DNA of 11,474 nucleotides from G026625185 sp963727835. GTDB taxonomy: Bacteria > Desulfobacterota > WTBG01 > JAGOGO01. Under the pieces are notes generated by a model that was not told where the DNA came from, searched no databases, and saw only the letters and a program-made list of their open reading frames with translations. The stretch is from positions 1 to 11,474 of the forward strand of contig CAVSIB010000002.1 of assembly GCA_963727835.1 (NCBI GenBank), written 5' to 3'. Both the position numbers and the translations under genes were made by a program. Numbering within the stretch: the first letter of the stretch is position 1; each line of letters starts with the position of its first letter. Below, piece after piece: positions 1 through 6,934 of this stretch.

Positions 1-294
1 AATGAAAGTGGGTGATTCCTGTATTTTGAAAAGGAAAACAATGTATTTTAAAGGCTTTTGGCCAACTACTAAAATTCCAAGCAAAGGCCCATAAACAATT
101 GAACTTCCACCCTATCAATTCATTGCTAGGAGGTTCCTTAGGGAAATTGTTTAGGTAAATTTTTCGTAAAGCGATTATCCTCAAAGAGGGTCAAAATAAT
201 TTTCCTCGGAATAAGAAAGGAAGAACTTGTTTGACGCGTAAGATGTTAGGCTTTAACACTTTTTGACGTGGATAGACGTGAGAAGGACTCTCCT
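1..294. other. Left-edge stretch with no assignable gene
   Basis: AT-rich sequence beyond the terminator of the minus-strand operon. Short open frames touch the left edge on both strands. On plus, a 30-codon frame starts at the ATG at 2 and stops at 92-94. On minus, a frame stays open from about position 110 to the edge. Neither has a convincing ribosome site or a recognisable motif. An imperfect palindrome lies around 126-141. I see no tRNA, repeat array or mobile-element end here. The flanking sequence would be needed to tell whether a gene end enters the window. Confidence 0.5.
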
Positions 295-330
295 TAAAAA
301 ACCAACCCACCTCAGTTGATGGGGTTTGGT
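295..330 (-). terminator. Rho-independent terminator of the nadK-recN operon
   Basis: Read on the minus strand, ACCAAACCC pairs with GGGTTGGT (one bulged A) across a loop of roughly a dozen bases. Six T residues follow at once (plus-strand A run 296-301). The hairpin lies about 48 bases after the stop of the adhesin-E-like gene and ends the minus-strand transcription unit. Stem plus immediate U-tract is the classic intrinsic form. Confidence 0.75.
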
Positions 331-377
331 AACTTTCTCTTAACTTTTCCTCTTTTCTTTGTAATACCCAAACAATC

Positions 378-812
378 TTAGCGGCCGCCGCAAACGATAT
401 TGAAAAGAGCATCGTTAAGAGCGAATGGATAAACAAAATTCCAAGAAGAAGAATCCTCAGAAGGACTACTACTATATATAACAGTCCCATCTTCGCTATA
501 ATCGCTGTGCGATAAGATGCGTAACTTCTTTTCCTTACAGTTACATTCGGATAACGAAACCGAATAACTCGGCTCATTATTAACCCCATGCCTTTTTATC
601 ATCTTCTCAAGAGATTTTTCCCCATAAACATTTTTAATCAAGACTTGCACAATGTCTTCAGACACCCGCTTTACGCTTTGCGGGTCATAATAATAGCTAT
701 CTCCGGCAGTTGAAGTTGAGTAAAACGCCCAATCGTCCGCCTTTGCTTCTATAGAAAAAAAGAAAACAATAAAAGCAAACACGGCAAAGGTAGCTATATA
801 TTTCCCTTTCAT
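378..812 (-). CDS. Secreted surface-adhesin protein E-like protein
   Basis: A 144-residue protein with a clear signal peptide: a basic start (MKGK), a hydrophobic core at about residues 7-20, and a probable cut after AKA at residue 25. The mature part opens with a W-x-F-Y segment followed by G-D-S-Y-Y-Y-D-P (residues 37-44). That is the pattern of the small surface-adhesin protein E family, first described in Haemophilus, where it binds host matrix. Many environmental relatives have no known role, so adhesion is only a family label here. Cys90, Cys92 and Cys141 could form a disulfide after export. The ribosome site AGAGG (819-823) is well spaced before the ATG. It is the last gene of the minus operon, 22 bases after the small PilZ-like frame and just before the terminator. 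Secretion is well supported; the family call is moderate. Confidence 0.65.
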   Translation of the reverse strand: MKGKYIATFAVFAFIVFFFSIEAKADDWAFYSTSTAGDSYYYDPQSVKRVSEDIVQVLIKNVYGEKSLEKMIKRHGVNNEPSYSVSLSECNCKEKKLRILSHSDYSEDGTVIYSSSPSEDSSSWNFVYPFALNDALFNIVCGGR

Positions 813-834
813 GGTGCACCTCTATAAAGGGTAG

Positions 835-924
835 TCATTCCGTCCAGATTTTTCCCCGGATAATTTTAAAGGCTACAGGGCGTTGAATAGGTAAACGATA
901 ATGTTGTCTCTTCCCCGGTTCCAT
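835..924 (-). CDS. 29-residue ORF resembling the start of a PilZ domain
   Basis: A small frame with its own strong purine-rich site (GAGGAG, 927-932), starting six bases after the stop codon of the acetyltransferase gene. The product begins MEPGKRQHYRLPIQRPVAF. The RxxxR at residues 6-10, followed by a Leu-Pro and a short beta-strand-like stretch, resembles the N-terminal c-di-GMP-binding end of PilZ domains. The later D/N-x-S-x-x-G motif and the rest of the barrel are missing: TGA stops the frame at 835-837 and the next gene starts 22 bases on. It could be a remnant of a PilZ gene, a real micro-protein, or chance. It was too short for routine ORF calling. The family resemblance is inference from a short motif. 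Confidence 0.4.
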   Translation of the reverse strand: MEPGKRQHYRLPIQRPVAFKIIRGKIWTE

Positions 925-930
925 CGCTCC

Positions 931-1398
931 TCAAAGATTAAGGACCATTGCAATTTCATTACAGTCAGGAAACTTTACGCACTTAATGCAGTCAGCCCAT
1001 ACCTTATGCGGCAGGACTGATTTATCGACCTGCTTAAAACCGAATTTTTCAAAAAATTTCGGTTTATAGGTTAAAACAAAAATTTTATAAATCCCCAGCA
1101 TAACCGCCTCAGATAAACACGCCTCAATCAGCTTGCTCCCCAGTTTCTTTCTTTGATATTCAGGTAAAACGGCGAGCGACCTAATTTCTGCGATATTTTC
1201 CCAGCAGATGTGCATGGCACAGATCCCGAGGAGTTGAGCATCATTTTTTTCATCCACGCAGACGAAAAAATCGCGGATCTGATCGTAAAGTTCACTCAAA
1301 GAACGGGGGAGAATTTCACCCTGCTCCGTATAGTGGTTGAGCAGGGAATAAATCGCTTTTATATCCCTTATCTTAGCTTTTTGAATTAAAAATTCCAT
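931..1398 (-). CDS. GNAT N-acetyltransferase, short ArgA (N-acetylglutamate synthase)-like
   Basis: A 155-residue single-domain GNAT enzyme that should move an acetyl group from acetyl-CoA to an amine. The fold is visible throughout: beta strands around 42-66, the IRSLAVLPEYQRKKLGSKL acetyl-CoA loop (72-90), and FFEKFGF (115-121) near the end. The C-terminus carries HKVWADCIKCVKFPDC (131-146) and then NEIAM. This resembles my recollection of the short stand-alone N-acetylglutamate synthases (Mycobacterium Rv2747 type), which catalyse the first step of arginine synthesis without an amino-acid-kinase domain. The usual Q/R-x-x-G-x-G/A pattern reads Q82-R-K-K-L-G87 here, so the first Gly is Lys. 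The gene follows recN by 34 bases with no clear ribosome site close to its ATG. The GNAT fold is secure; the glutamate substrate is likely but unproven. Confidence 0.8.
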   Translation of the reverse strand: MEFLIQKAKIRDIKAIYSLLNHYTEQGEILPRSLSELYDQIRDFFVCVDEKNDAQLLGICAMHICWENIAEIRSLAVLPEYQRKKLGSKLIEACLSEAVMLGIYKIFVLTYKPKFFEKFGFKQVDKSVLPHKVWADCIKCVKFPDCNEIAMVLNL

Positions 1399-1432
1399 AG
1401 TTTTATCGTCGCAAAGGTCTCTCTTCTTTCCT

Positions 1433-3124
1433 TTATTTTTTTTGTTGTTGGATAACCGCGTTCTTCGCTCCGGTAATCATCTCCCGGGCCAAGGTGCGGG
1501 TGCGAGTGGTTATTTCAGTTCCTCCCAGCATCCGGGCGATTTCCTCTACCCGATCATCAGCCTTAAGCTTTTTTACCCTGGTTTTGGTTCGCTCTTTTTC
1601 GATTTGTTTGGTGATAGAGTATTGGGTATCACCAAAACACGCGATCTGTGGAAGATGAGTAATGCAGATTGTCTGATAATATCGAGAAATTGTATATAAT
1701 TTTCTTCCTACTACTTCAGCGGTTGCTCCCCCAATGCCTGAGTCAACTTCATCAAAGATGAGGGTGGAGATCTTTTCCTCTTGGGCGAAAATATGTTTAA
1801 AAGCAAGCAGGAGTCGGGAGAGTTCCCCTCCGGAAGCGATCCGGGCCAATGGCCTCAGTTCTTCACCGGGGTTGGGAGAAATAAGAAATTCGATCTGATC
1901 CATGCCCCTTTCGTCCAAAAATTCGGATTGGGTGATTTCAACAAAAAACCGCGTATTTTTCATGCCGAGGGTCGCAAGCTCTTCTTCCAGCTTTGTGCTC
2001 AAAGCGAGGGCGACTTCTTTTCTTTTTCGTGAAAGTCCCTGTGCCTTTGTCAATGCCTCTTTACTTACCTTTTCATAATCTTCTTCTAGCACTTGGAGGC
2101 GGTCATCCCGAAGAGAAATTTTTTCCATTTCCGCTTCAATCTTTTTTTGGTATTGGAGAATTTCTTCAATTGTTTCTCCGTATTTTCTTTTAAGTCGATG
2201 AATCGTCTCCAGCCGGTTATCTATCTCCTCAAATACCTGGGGGTCAAAGTGAATTTTCTTGTTGTAATCCCGCAGTGAGACCGCTATGTCCTCGAGTTGG
2301 ATTATCACCGAATCTAAGGTTTGCGAAAAAAGGGTGAGTTGAGAATCGATAATGGCTATTTCCCGCAAATCCCGGACGTTGCGGTTAAGATGGGAAATAA
2401 CGGCCTCATCGCTACCGTAAAGACTTTCGTAAACATCATGGGAAGTTCTCATAAGTTCTTCGGCGTTTTGAAGAATAGTTTTTTCTTTTCTCAATTTCTC
2501 TTCTTCCCCCGGCGCAAGGTGAGCGTCTTCAATCTCGCGGTGTTCGAAACTGAAAAGTTCTTTTCGTTCCGCTTCCCGGGTTTTTTCTGCCTTTAAATGA
2601 TCCAACTCCTGTTTGATCTGCTCCCGCAGGCGGAAAGTCTCGTGATACTGCTCCCGCAAGGCAAGGAGGCCGCCAAAGCCATCTAATATATCACTGTGGT
2701 TTTGGGGCCGAAGGAGTTCTTGATGTTCATGTTGACCTGAAATATTAAGCAAAGGTTCCATTATCTCGGTGAGCATGCCGAGGGTCGCCAAGCTCCCATT
2801 GATTAAAATTTTATTTTTTCCCTCCCGGGAGATAATCCGTTTGACCAAAAGGGTGTTATCGTCGGTGTCTAAGCTTTTAGTTCCCAAGAGTTCCTTAAAG
2901 GTTTTATCTTTCGAGATATCAAAGAGTGCTTCAACGATTGCCTCATCTTCTCCGGTCCGAATCTGCTCCACGAACCCTCTTCCCCCCAAAATGAGATTGA
3001 GTGCTCCAATAATGATGGATTTGCCCGCTCCGGTTTCTCCGGAAAGGATCGTAAAACCGGGCAAAAATGAGATGTGGAGATCATCAATAATAGCGAAATT
3101 TTTTATCTTGAGATCAGTTAGCAT
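1433..3124 (-). CDS. recN: DNA repair protein RecN
   Basis: A full-length 563-residue SMC-like ATPase of double-strand-break repair. It binds broken ends in the cytoplasm and works with RecA in recombination. Seen in order: Walker A GETGAGKS (29-36), the RecN-typical ISGQHEHQ (128-135), a long charged coiled-coil region (about 155-380), the ABC signature SGGELSR (431-437), Walker B TLIFDEVD (454-461), and the HLPQIA switch region (490-495). The start ATG lies three bases after the nadK stop, so the two are surely co-transcribed and perhaps translationally coupled. A nadK-recN pair also occurs in Escherichia coli. Length and every motif fit an active protein, and I see no frame break in it. 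Confidence 0.97.
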   Translation of the reverse strand: MLTDLKIKNFAIIDDLHISFLPGFTILSGETGAGKSIIIGALNLILGGRGFVEQIRTGEDEAIVEALFDISKDKTFKELLGTKSLDTDDNTLLVKRIISREGKNKILINGSLATLGMLTEIMEPLLNISGQHEHQELLRPQNHSDILDGFGGLLALREQYHETFRLREQIKQELDHLKAEKTREAERKELFSFEHREIEDAHLAPGEEEKLRKEKTILQNAEELMRTSHDVYESLYGSDEAVISHLNRNVRDLREIAIIDSQLTLFSQTLDSVIIQLEDIAVSLRDYNKKIHFDPQVFEEIDNRLETIHRLKRKYGETIEEILQYQKKIEAEMEKISLRDDRLQVLEEDYEKVSKEALTKAQGLSRKRKEVALALSTKLEEELATLGMKNTRFFVEITQSEFLDERGMDQIEFLISPNPGEELRPLARIASGGELSRLLLAFKHIFAQEEKISTLIFDEVDSGIGGATAEVVGRKLYTISRYYQTICITHLPQIACFGDTQYSITKQIEKERTKTRVKKLKADDRVEEIARMLGGTEITTRTRTLAREMITGAKNAVIQQQKK

Positions 3125-3127
3125 CTT

Positions 3128-3982
3128 CTACCGTTCGCCCCAGCGGAGTTTTGTTCTCAGAACTTCAAAATAATCCTTGAAAGGGGATTTAATCATATTG
3201 AGAAAATGGTCTTTTTTTATCTTTACCAAGTCACCGGCCTTAAGGCTTTGCCCTACCTGGCCATCAAAGGTTAAAAAGATACCTTCCTTTCGCGACTTAA
3301 TGGTCACGGTTATCTCGGCTGAATCAGGGACCAAAATGGGCCGGTTCGTCAGGGTATGGGAGCAGATCGGAGTTAAAATTATCGCCTGCAGGGAGGGAAA
3401 AACAATGGGCCCTCCTGCGGCCATGGAATAAGCGGTAGATCCGGTTGGGGTTGAAATTATCAGGCCATCTGCCTTAAACGTGGTAAGGTAGTGTTCGTTA
3501 ATGCTGGTTTCCAAGTCAATGATCCGGGCGATAGCAACTTTGGTGATTACAACATCATTGAGCACTGAGTATTCGGCCAAAATTTTATTTTTCCGGATAA
3601 TCGTGGAGGTTAGCATCATCCTTTGTTCGGTTTCAAACCTGCCGGATAAGATTTTTTTCAAAACCAGAAAAAGCTCATTCAGGCTAAAAGCGGTTAAAAA
3701 TCCCAATCCCCCTAAATTAACCCCCAAAACAGGAACATTCCCGTTTTTTATCAGCCGAGCCGCTCCGAGGAAGGTTCCGTCACCACCCAGCACGATTACT
3801 AACCCTACTTTCGCGAAATGGGCCTGAGAAATTGGTTGCCAATTCCCTTTAACTTTTTTTAACAAATGATCATCGAGGATAACTTCCAAACCCTGTGAGG
3901 TAAGCCACTTTGTCAGGCTTCGGCTTGCTTCAATCGCTTCCGGTTTATTTTTTTTAGCAATGATCCCTACCTGTTTTATCAT
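3128..3982 (-). CDS. nadK: NAD kinase
   Basis: A 284-residue cytoplasmic enzyme that phosphorylates NAD to NADP with ATP or polyphosphate. The hallmark GGDGT is at 66-70 (Asp68 is the expected catalytic base). It is followed by N89-LGGLGFL, the NDVV segment (142-145), and the conserved TPTGSTAYSMAAGGP block (178-192) that binds NAD. The FEVLRTKL ending is typical of bacterial forms. It is the first gene of the minus-strand operon. The start is fixed by AGGAG (3989-3993), six bases before the ATG. Everything seen fits a normal intact NadK. Confidence 0.96.
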   Translation of the reverse strand: MIKQVGIIAKKNKPEAIEASRSLTKWLTSQGLEVILDDHLLKKVKGNWQPISQAHFAKVGLVIVLGGDGTFLGAARLIKNGNVPVLGVNLGGLGFLTAFSLNELFLVLKKILSGRFETEQRMMLTSTIIRKNKILAEYSVLNDVVITKVAIARIIDLETSINEHYLTTFKADGLIISTPTGSTAYSMAAGGPIVFPSLQAIILTPICSHTLTNRPILVPDSAEITVTIKSRKEGIFLTFDGQVGQSLKAGDLVKIKKDHFLNMIKSPFKDYFEVLRTKLRWGER

Positions 3983-3988
3983 TTAGTG

Positions 3989-3993
3989 CTCCT
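3989..3993 (-). promoter_or_regulatory. Ribosome binding site of nadK
   Basis: AGGAG on the minus strand, six bases before the ATG. It fixes the nadK start and argues against the longer overlapping frames upstream. Confidence 0.75.
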
Positions 3994-4182
3994 ATAAAAA
4001 TCAGGAAAGTGCTTCTGGAATTTAAAATTTTCTCTCCCCTGAATGACTTTTCATAGATTTTACACTTTACGGGGAATTCCTGCAAATCCTCCACACCGCC
4101 GACACACCAACAGCTCAAGCTGCCTGTACAAACAATCCAAGCTGATACCTTGATAATCGTGTAAGAAATAGGGGCTAAACTG

Positions 4183-4266
4183 TTACTTTTTGAATTTTGG
4201 CTTAACATTGGCGTACGCTTTTTCAACATCATGAACTGGCTCCTCGTATGTTTCCAAAAAACTCAT
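4183..4266 (-). CDS. Possible 27-residue small protein
   Basis: A short minus-strand frame with a protein-like, highly charged product that begins MSFLETYEEP and ends NVKPKFKK. Just upstream a strong GGGAGG (4295-4300) sits eight bases before another ATG (4284-4286). That frame reads MKTSFDG and stops at a TGA overlapping the ATG of this ORF (ATGA), as in translational coupling. Alternatively, one T too many in the T6 run (plus-strand A run 4256-4261) would make the start MDEFLETYEEP. I know no family for it. It competes with a longer frame on the same strand, so it is only a candidate. Confidence 0.3.
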   Translation of the reverse strand: MSFLETYEEPVHDVEKAYANVKPKFKK

Positions 4267-4319
4267 CCATCAAAACTCGTTTTCATGCTTTCACCCTCCC
4301 GGTGATCAGAAATTGTCCG

Positions 4320-4348
4320 TCATAAACGGTTGTTATTTGTTGTATAAT
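4320..4348 (+). promoter_or_regulatory. Candidate promoter for the miaA operon
   Basis: A perfect -10 hexamer TATAAT at 4343-4348 on the strand and side expected for the miaA operon. The matching -35 position (4320-4325) reads TCATAA, which is poor. TTGTCC at 4313-4318 is a better hexamer but too far (24-base spacer). A start near 4355 would leave a leader of about 300 bases before miaA. Confidence 0.4.
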
Positions 4349-4399
4349 AAATGTGTTGTGACAGTTTTAACAAGCATTTTGTGGGGTTAATTAGGGGGA

Positions 4400-4436
4400 A
4401 TAAGGGTTTACATAGTGCGCCTAACTTGTCCCTTAT
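4400..4436 (+). promoter_or_regulatory. Leader hairpin upstream of miaA
   Basis: ATAAGGG (4400-4406) pairs perfectly with CCCTTAT (4430-4436). Inside, ACA/TGT and AGT/ACT can extend the stem with small bulges. It lies in the presumed long leader of the miaA mRNA. No U-tract follows directly, so it is not an obvious terminator. A regulatory role is speculative. Confidence 0.3.
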
Positions 4437-4589
4437 ATTGGCTGAGTTTTTACGCCACCGTATTTCTCATATTTTCTTTTTTTTAACACGAAAGAGTTTG
4501 CGGTTCAATAAAAAAGTGATAAAATTAAAAGGGTTAAGTTTGATCGCAAAAAAATAGGGAAACCATAAAATCATTTACTTTTTTGTTTC

Positions 4590-4621
4590 CCCCCGCATTT
4601 TTTCTCGCGTTAGTGCGGGGG
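4590..4621 (+). promoter_or_regulatory. GC-rich hairpin just before miaA
   Basis: CCCCCGCA (4590-4597) pairs with TGCGGGGG (4614-4621): eight perfect pairs, mostly GC, around a 16-base loop. It ends 33 bases before the miaA start and 16 bases before its ribosome site. Neither strand has a U-tract right after it, so a simple intrinsic terminator is unlikely. It may shape the leader or protect the 5' end. Confidence 0.45.
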
Positions 4622-4654
4622 CTGAAAAGCTGAGCGCAGAAGGGAAAAAAAGTT

Positions 4655-5576
4655 TTGAAACCAAAAATTGTCCTTATTGTTGGTCCTACGGGAGCAGGAA
4701 AAACCCAGCTTGCTCTGGAAATAGCGCAAAAAATTAGATGGGGAAATTGTCGTGGCTGATTCCATGCAGATCTACCGGTATATGGATATTGGGACTGCCA
4801 AGCCAACCCCCCAAGAGCAGGCACTGGTTCCCCACTATCTTCTGGACGTCATTGACCCTGACCAAGATTTTAGCGCCGGCCGCTATCAAAACGTAGCGAG
4901 CAAAGCAATCGACTCCATCCTGCAGAAAGAGAAGAGGGTTTTAGTGTGCGGGGGAACCGGTCTTTATATTAAATCTTTAATCCACGGTTTTTTCCCCGGA
5001 GCACAAGAAGATAGAGCGATCGACCAGGAACTCCGAACACAAGAAGCGCAAAGAGGGGAGGGGTATCTTTATCACGAGCTTACCAAAGTTGATCCTGCTT
5101 CTGCGCTTCGCATTCATCCTAAAGACACGTTTCGAGTTATCCGCGCACTGGAGGTTTATTACCTTACGGGTCTTCCCATTTCCGAGCACCATGAAAAACA
5201 CGCTTTTAAAGAAACGAGGTATGAGTATCTCCAAATTGGCATCCAGTGGGATCGTTCCTTCCTGTATAACCGGATTAACCTCAGGTGTGAACAAATGATA
5301 AAAGATGGTTTTATCGAGGAAGTCAGGTCATTGCGCGCTCGAGGCTATCACTCGGAATTAAAATCAATGCAGTCTTTGGGATACCGGCATATGGGCGCAT
5401 TTCTGGATGATAAGATTTCTTTAGAAGAGGCGATGAGGAGCATGAAACGTGATACCCGGCGCTTTGCAAAGCGTCAACTTACCTGGTTTCGGGCAGATGC
5501 GAGTATCGTCTGGGTAGAAAATCCCCCCAAGAATTTAAACCAGATTGAAAAACTCGTTAAAGATTTCCTTGGTTAA
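4655..5576 (+). CDS. miaA: tRNA dimethylallyltransferase MiaA, frame broken by +1 at an A6 run
   Basis: MiaA adds a dimethylallyl group to A37 of tRNAs that read codons starting with U. The protein is split in this sequence. TTG at 4655 (with AGAAGGG at 4638-4644) opens KPKIVLIVGPTGAGKT, the P-loop, but that frame hits TGA at 4757-4759. The rest continues one base on. Removing one A from the A6 run at 4728-4733 gives a seamless 306-residue protein of normal family length: P-loop 10-17, DSMQIYRYMDIGTAKP (35-50), GGTGLYIKSL (99-108), and RRFAKRQLTWF (268-278). Read literally, only a fragment from the GTG at 4752 would remain, without the nucleotide-binding loop. A sequencing indel, a real mutation, or slippage on the A run are all possible. 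Apart from the break, no expected motif is missing. Confidence 0.9.
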
Positions 5577-5603
5577 CTGATGAAGAAGCCTTATGGTTTT
5601 CTT

Positions 5604-5631
5604 TTGACTTGTAAAAATAACAAACTATGGT
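5604..5631 (+). promoter_or_regulatory. Candidate promoter for coaBC
   Basis: TTGACT (5604-5609, five of six consensus bases) and TATGGT (5626-5631, four of six) with a 16-base spacer. The start would fall near 5638-5643, only a few bases before the ATG at 5646. The sequence CAAACTATG occurs twice (5621-5629 and 5640-5648). The promoter lies inside the longest possible coaBC frame, which argues that translation really begins at 5646. Confidence 0.5.
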
Positions 5632-5645
5632 ATGGTATACAAACT

Positions 5646-6905
5646 ATGACGGCTAAACTTTCTGACGAGAATACCTTAAAAGGGAAAAGCATTCTCCTGG
5701 GAATTTCAGGAGGGATTGCGGCATATAAGGTTCCGGAACTGGTTCGTAAACTTCGCAAAGCCGAAGCCGAAGTTCAGGTCGTGATGACCAAAAATGCTCA
5801 GGAGTTTATTGCCCCGCTCACGCTTCAGACGGTATCGAACAACCCGGTTATCACCGAGATGTTTGCTCCTGTTATGACATCTGAAGTCGCTCATATCTCT
5901 CTTGCGGATAAAGCCGACTTGGTGGTGGTTGCTCCGGCTACTGCAAATGTCATTGCTAAATTTGCCATCGGAGTTGCTGATGATTTTCTTTCCACGGCCG
6001 TGCTCGCTACCAGGGCTCCCATTCTGCTCGCGCCGGCTATGAATGTGAATATGTATACCAACCCGGCGACTCAAGAAAACCTCGAGATTTTAAAAAAGCG
6101 CGGTTTTTATTGTGTTGGCCCGGGAAAAGGAGAATTAGCCTGCGGCTGGGAGGGTAAAGGGCGGATGTCGGAAGTGGATGAAATTTTCCAATCTATTAAA
6201 ACGATTCTCGGACCAAACGACTTAAAAGGAAAAAAAATTTTAATTACTGCCGGCCCTACCCAGGAGCCGCTTGACCCTATCCGGTTTATCACTAACCGTT
6301 CTTCGGGAAAGATGGGATACGCTCTGGCTGAAGCCGCTCAGATCAGGGGCGCAGAGGTTACTCTGATCACTGGTCCTACCCGGGTGCCCCTCCCTCGCGG
6401 GGTTAAGGTTATATCTGTTGAAACTGCTGGTCAGATGTATGATGCAACAATAAAACATCATCAATCTATGGATACGGTCATCATGGCTGCAGCAGTGGCG
6501 GACTATCGCCCGGCTGAGTTCTCACCAAAAAAAATCAAGAAAGAAAAAAATAACGTAACTATTGCCATGGTTAAAAACCCGGATATTCTGGCAGAAATGG
6601 GCAAGAAAAAAGGCACTACCTTTTTGGTTGGTTTTGCGGCTGAAACCGAAGACCTCCTTGCCAATGCTCAGCAAAAGCTGCAAAGGAAAAATGTTGACCT
6701 TATCATTGCAAATGATGTTACTCAGCCCGGAGCAGGCTTTGAAACGGATACCAATATCGTGACCCTTCTTTGTCGGAATGGAAAATCCGAGAAGCTTCCC
6801 CAAATGAGCAAGGAATCTCTGGCACACAGGATTTTTGATAAGATAAAAGCGTTAGAATCAGAACCCAAGCGCCAGAAGACAGAAGCCCGAAGGTCAAAAA
6901 AATAA
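5646..6905 (+). CDS. coaBC: Bifunctional CoaBC (phosphopantothenoylcysteine decarboxylase / synthetase)
   Basis: This fused enzyme performs two steps of coenzyme A synthesis: joining cysteine to 4'-phosphopantothenate (CoaB) and decarboxylating the product (CoaC, FMN-dependent). Numbered from the ATG at 5646 (419 residues), the CoaC half shows SGGIAAYK (21-28), the active-site His83 in VAHISLAD, PAMN (130-133), and the substrate-flap Cys166 in GELACGW. The CoaB half shows TAGPTQEPLDPIRFITNRSS (201-220), AAAVADYRP (281-289) and the KIKK region (296-299). A basic tail ends the protein. The same frame is open back to the ATG at 5580, adding 22 residues. I prefer 5646 because a promoter-like sequence occupies the extra part and family members start shortly before the LKGKxILLG segment. 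Neither start has a ribosome site. Confidence 0.95.
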   Translation: MTAKLSDENTLKGKSILLGISGGIAAYKVPELVRKLRKAEAEVQVVMTKNAQEFIAPLTLQTVSNNPVITEMFAPVMTSEVAHISLADKADLVVVAPATANVIAKFAIGVADDFLSTAVLATRAPILLAPAMNVNMYTNPATQENLEILKKRGFYCVGPGKGELACGWEGKGRMSEVDEIFQSIKTILGPNDLKGKKILITAGPTQEPLDPIRFITNRSSGKMGYALAEAAQIRGAEVTLITGPTRVPLPRGVKVISVETAGQMYDATIKHHQSMDTVIMAAAVADYRPAEFSPKKIKKEKNNVTIAMVKNPDILAEMGKKKGTTFLVGFAAETEDLLANAQQKLQRKNVDLIIANDVTQPGAGFETDTNIVTLLCRNGKSEKLPQMSKESLAHRIFDKIKALESEPKRQKTEARRSKK

Positions 6906-6934
6906 TTCTGAATGCTGGCTTTTTCACGCACCGT

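Larger units (their letters stand above)
3983..4654. other. Divergent intergenic region between the nadK and miaA operons
   Basis: About 670 bases without a well-supported gene, between two operons pointing away from each other. It holds the nadK ribosome site (3989-3993), a weak minus-strand -10-like TAAAAT (4057-4062) without a good -35, a possible small minus-strand ORF (4183-4266), a plus-strand TATAAT (4343-4348), and two hairpins (4400-4436, 4590-4621). A 92-codon minus-strand frame (3954-4232) overlaps the nadK start. It has a GGAG upstream, but its protein resembles nothing I know. I see no tRNA or known riboswitch. Confidence 0.5.

Noticed and set aside
1..110. Open frames at the left edge on both strands, including a hydrophobic minus-strand stretch (GPLLGILVVGQKPLKYIV)
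   Set aside because: Several frames are open by chance in AT-rich sequence; no good start, no motif, and the rest is outside the window.
191..589. 132-codon minus-strand frame
   Set aside because: Overlaps the 3' half of the adhesin-E-like gene in another frame and runs through the terminator hairpin; the protein looks like random hydrophobic/basic sequence and has no ribosome site.
2769..3173. 134-codon plus-strand frame opposite recN, the longest of several antisense frames over recN and nadK
   Set aside because: Antisense shadow of a strongly conserved gene.
3954..4232. 92-codon minus-strand frame upstream of nadK with GGAG before MMLKKRTPML
   Set aside because: It overlaps the nadK start by 29 bases, runs through the nadK ribosome site, and its protein shows no clear signal peptide, lipobox or family. 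The competing 27-codon ORF looks more protein-like.
4351..4557. 68-codon plus-strand frame starting at a GTG right after TATAAT
   Set aside because: No ribosome site, and the start would coincide with the transcript start; the product is unremarkable and the region is better read as the miaA leader.
4590..4621. Hairpin before miaA as a rho-independent terminator
   Set aside because: No U-tract follows the stem on either strand.
3983..4654. tRNA, riboswitch, CRISPR or transposon remnant in the gene-poor gap
   Set aside because: No cloverleaf, repeat-spacer pattern, terminal inverted repeats or transposase-like motif seen on either strand.
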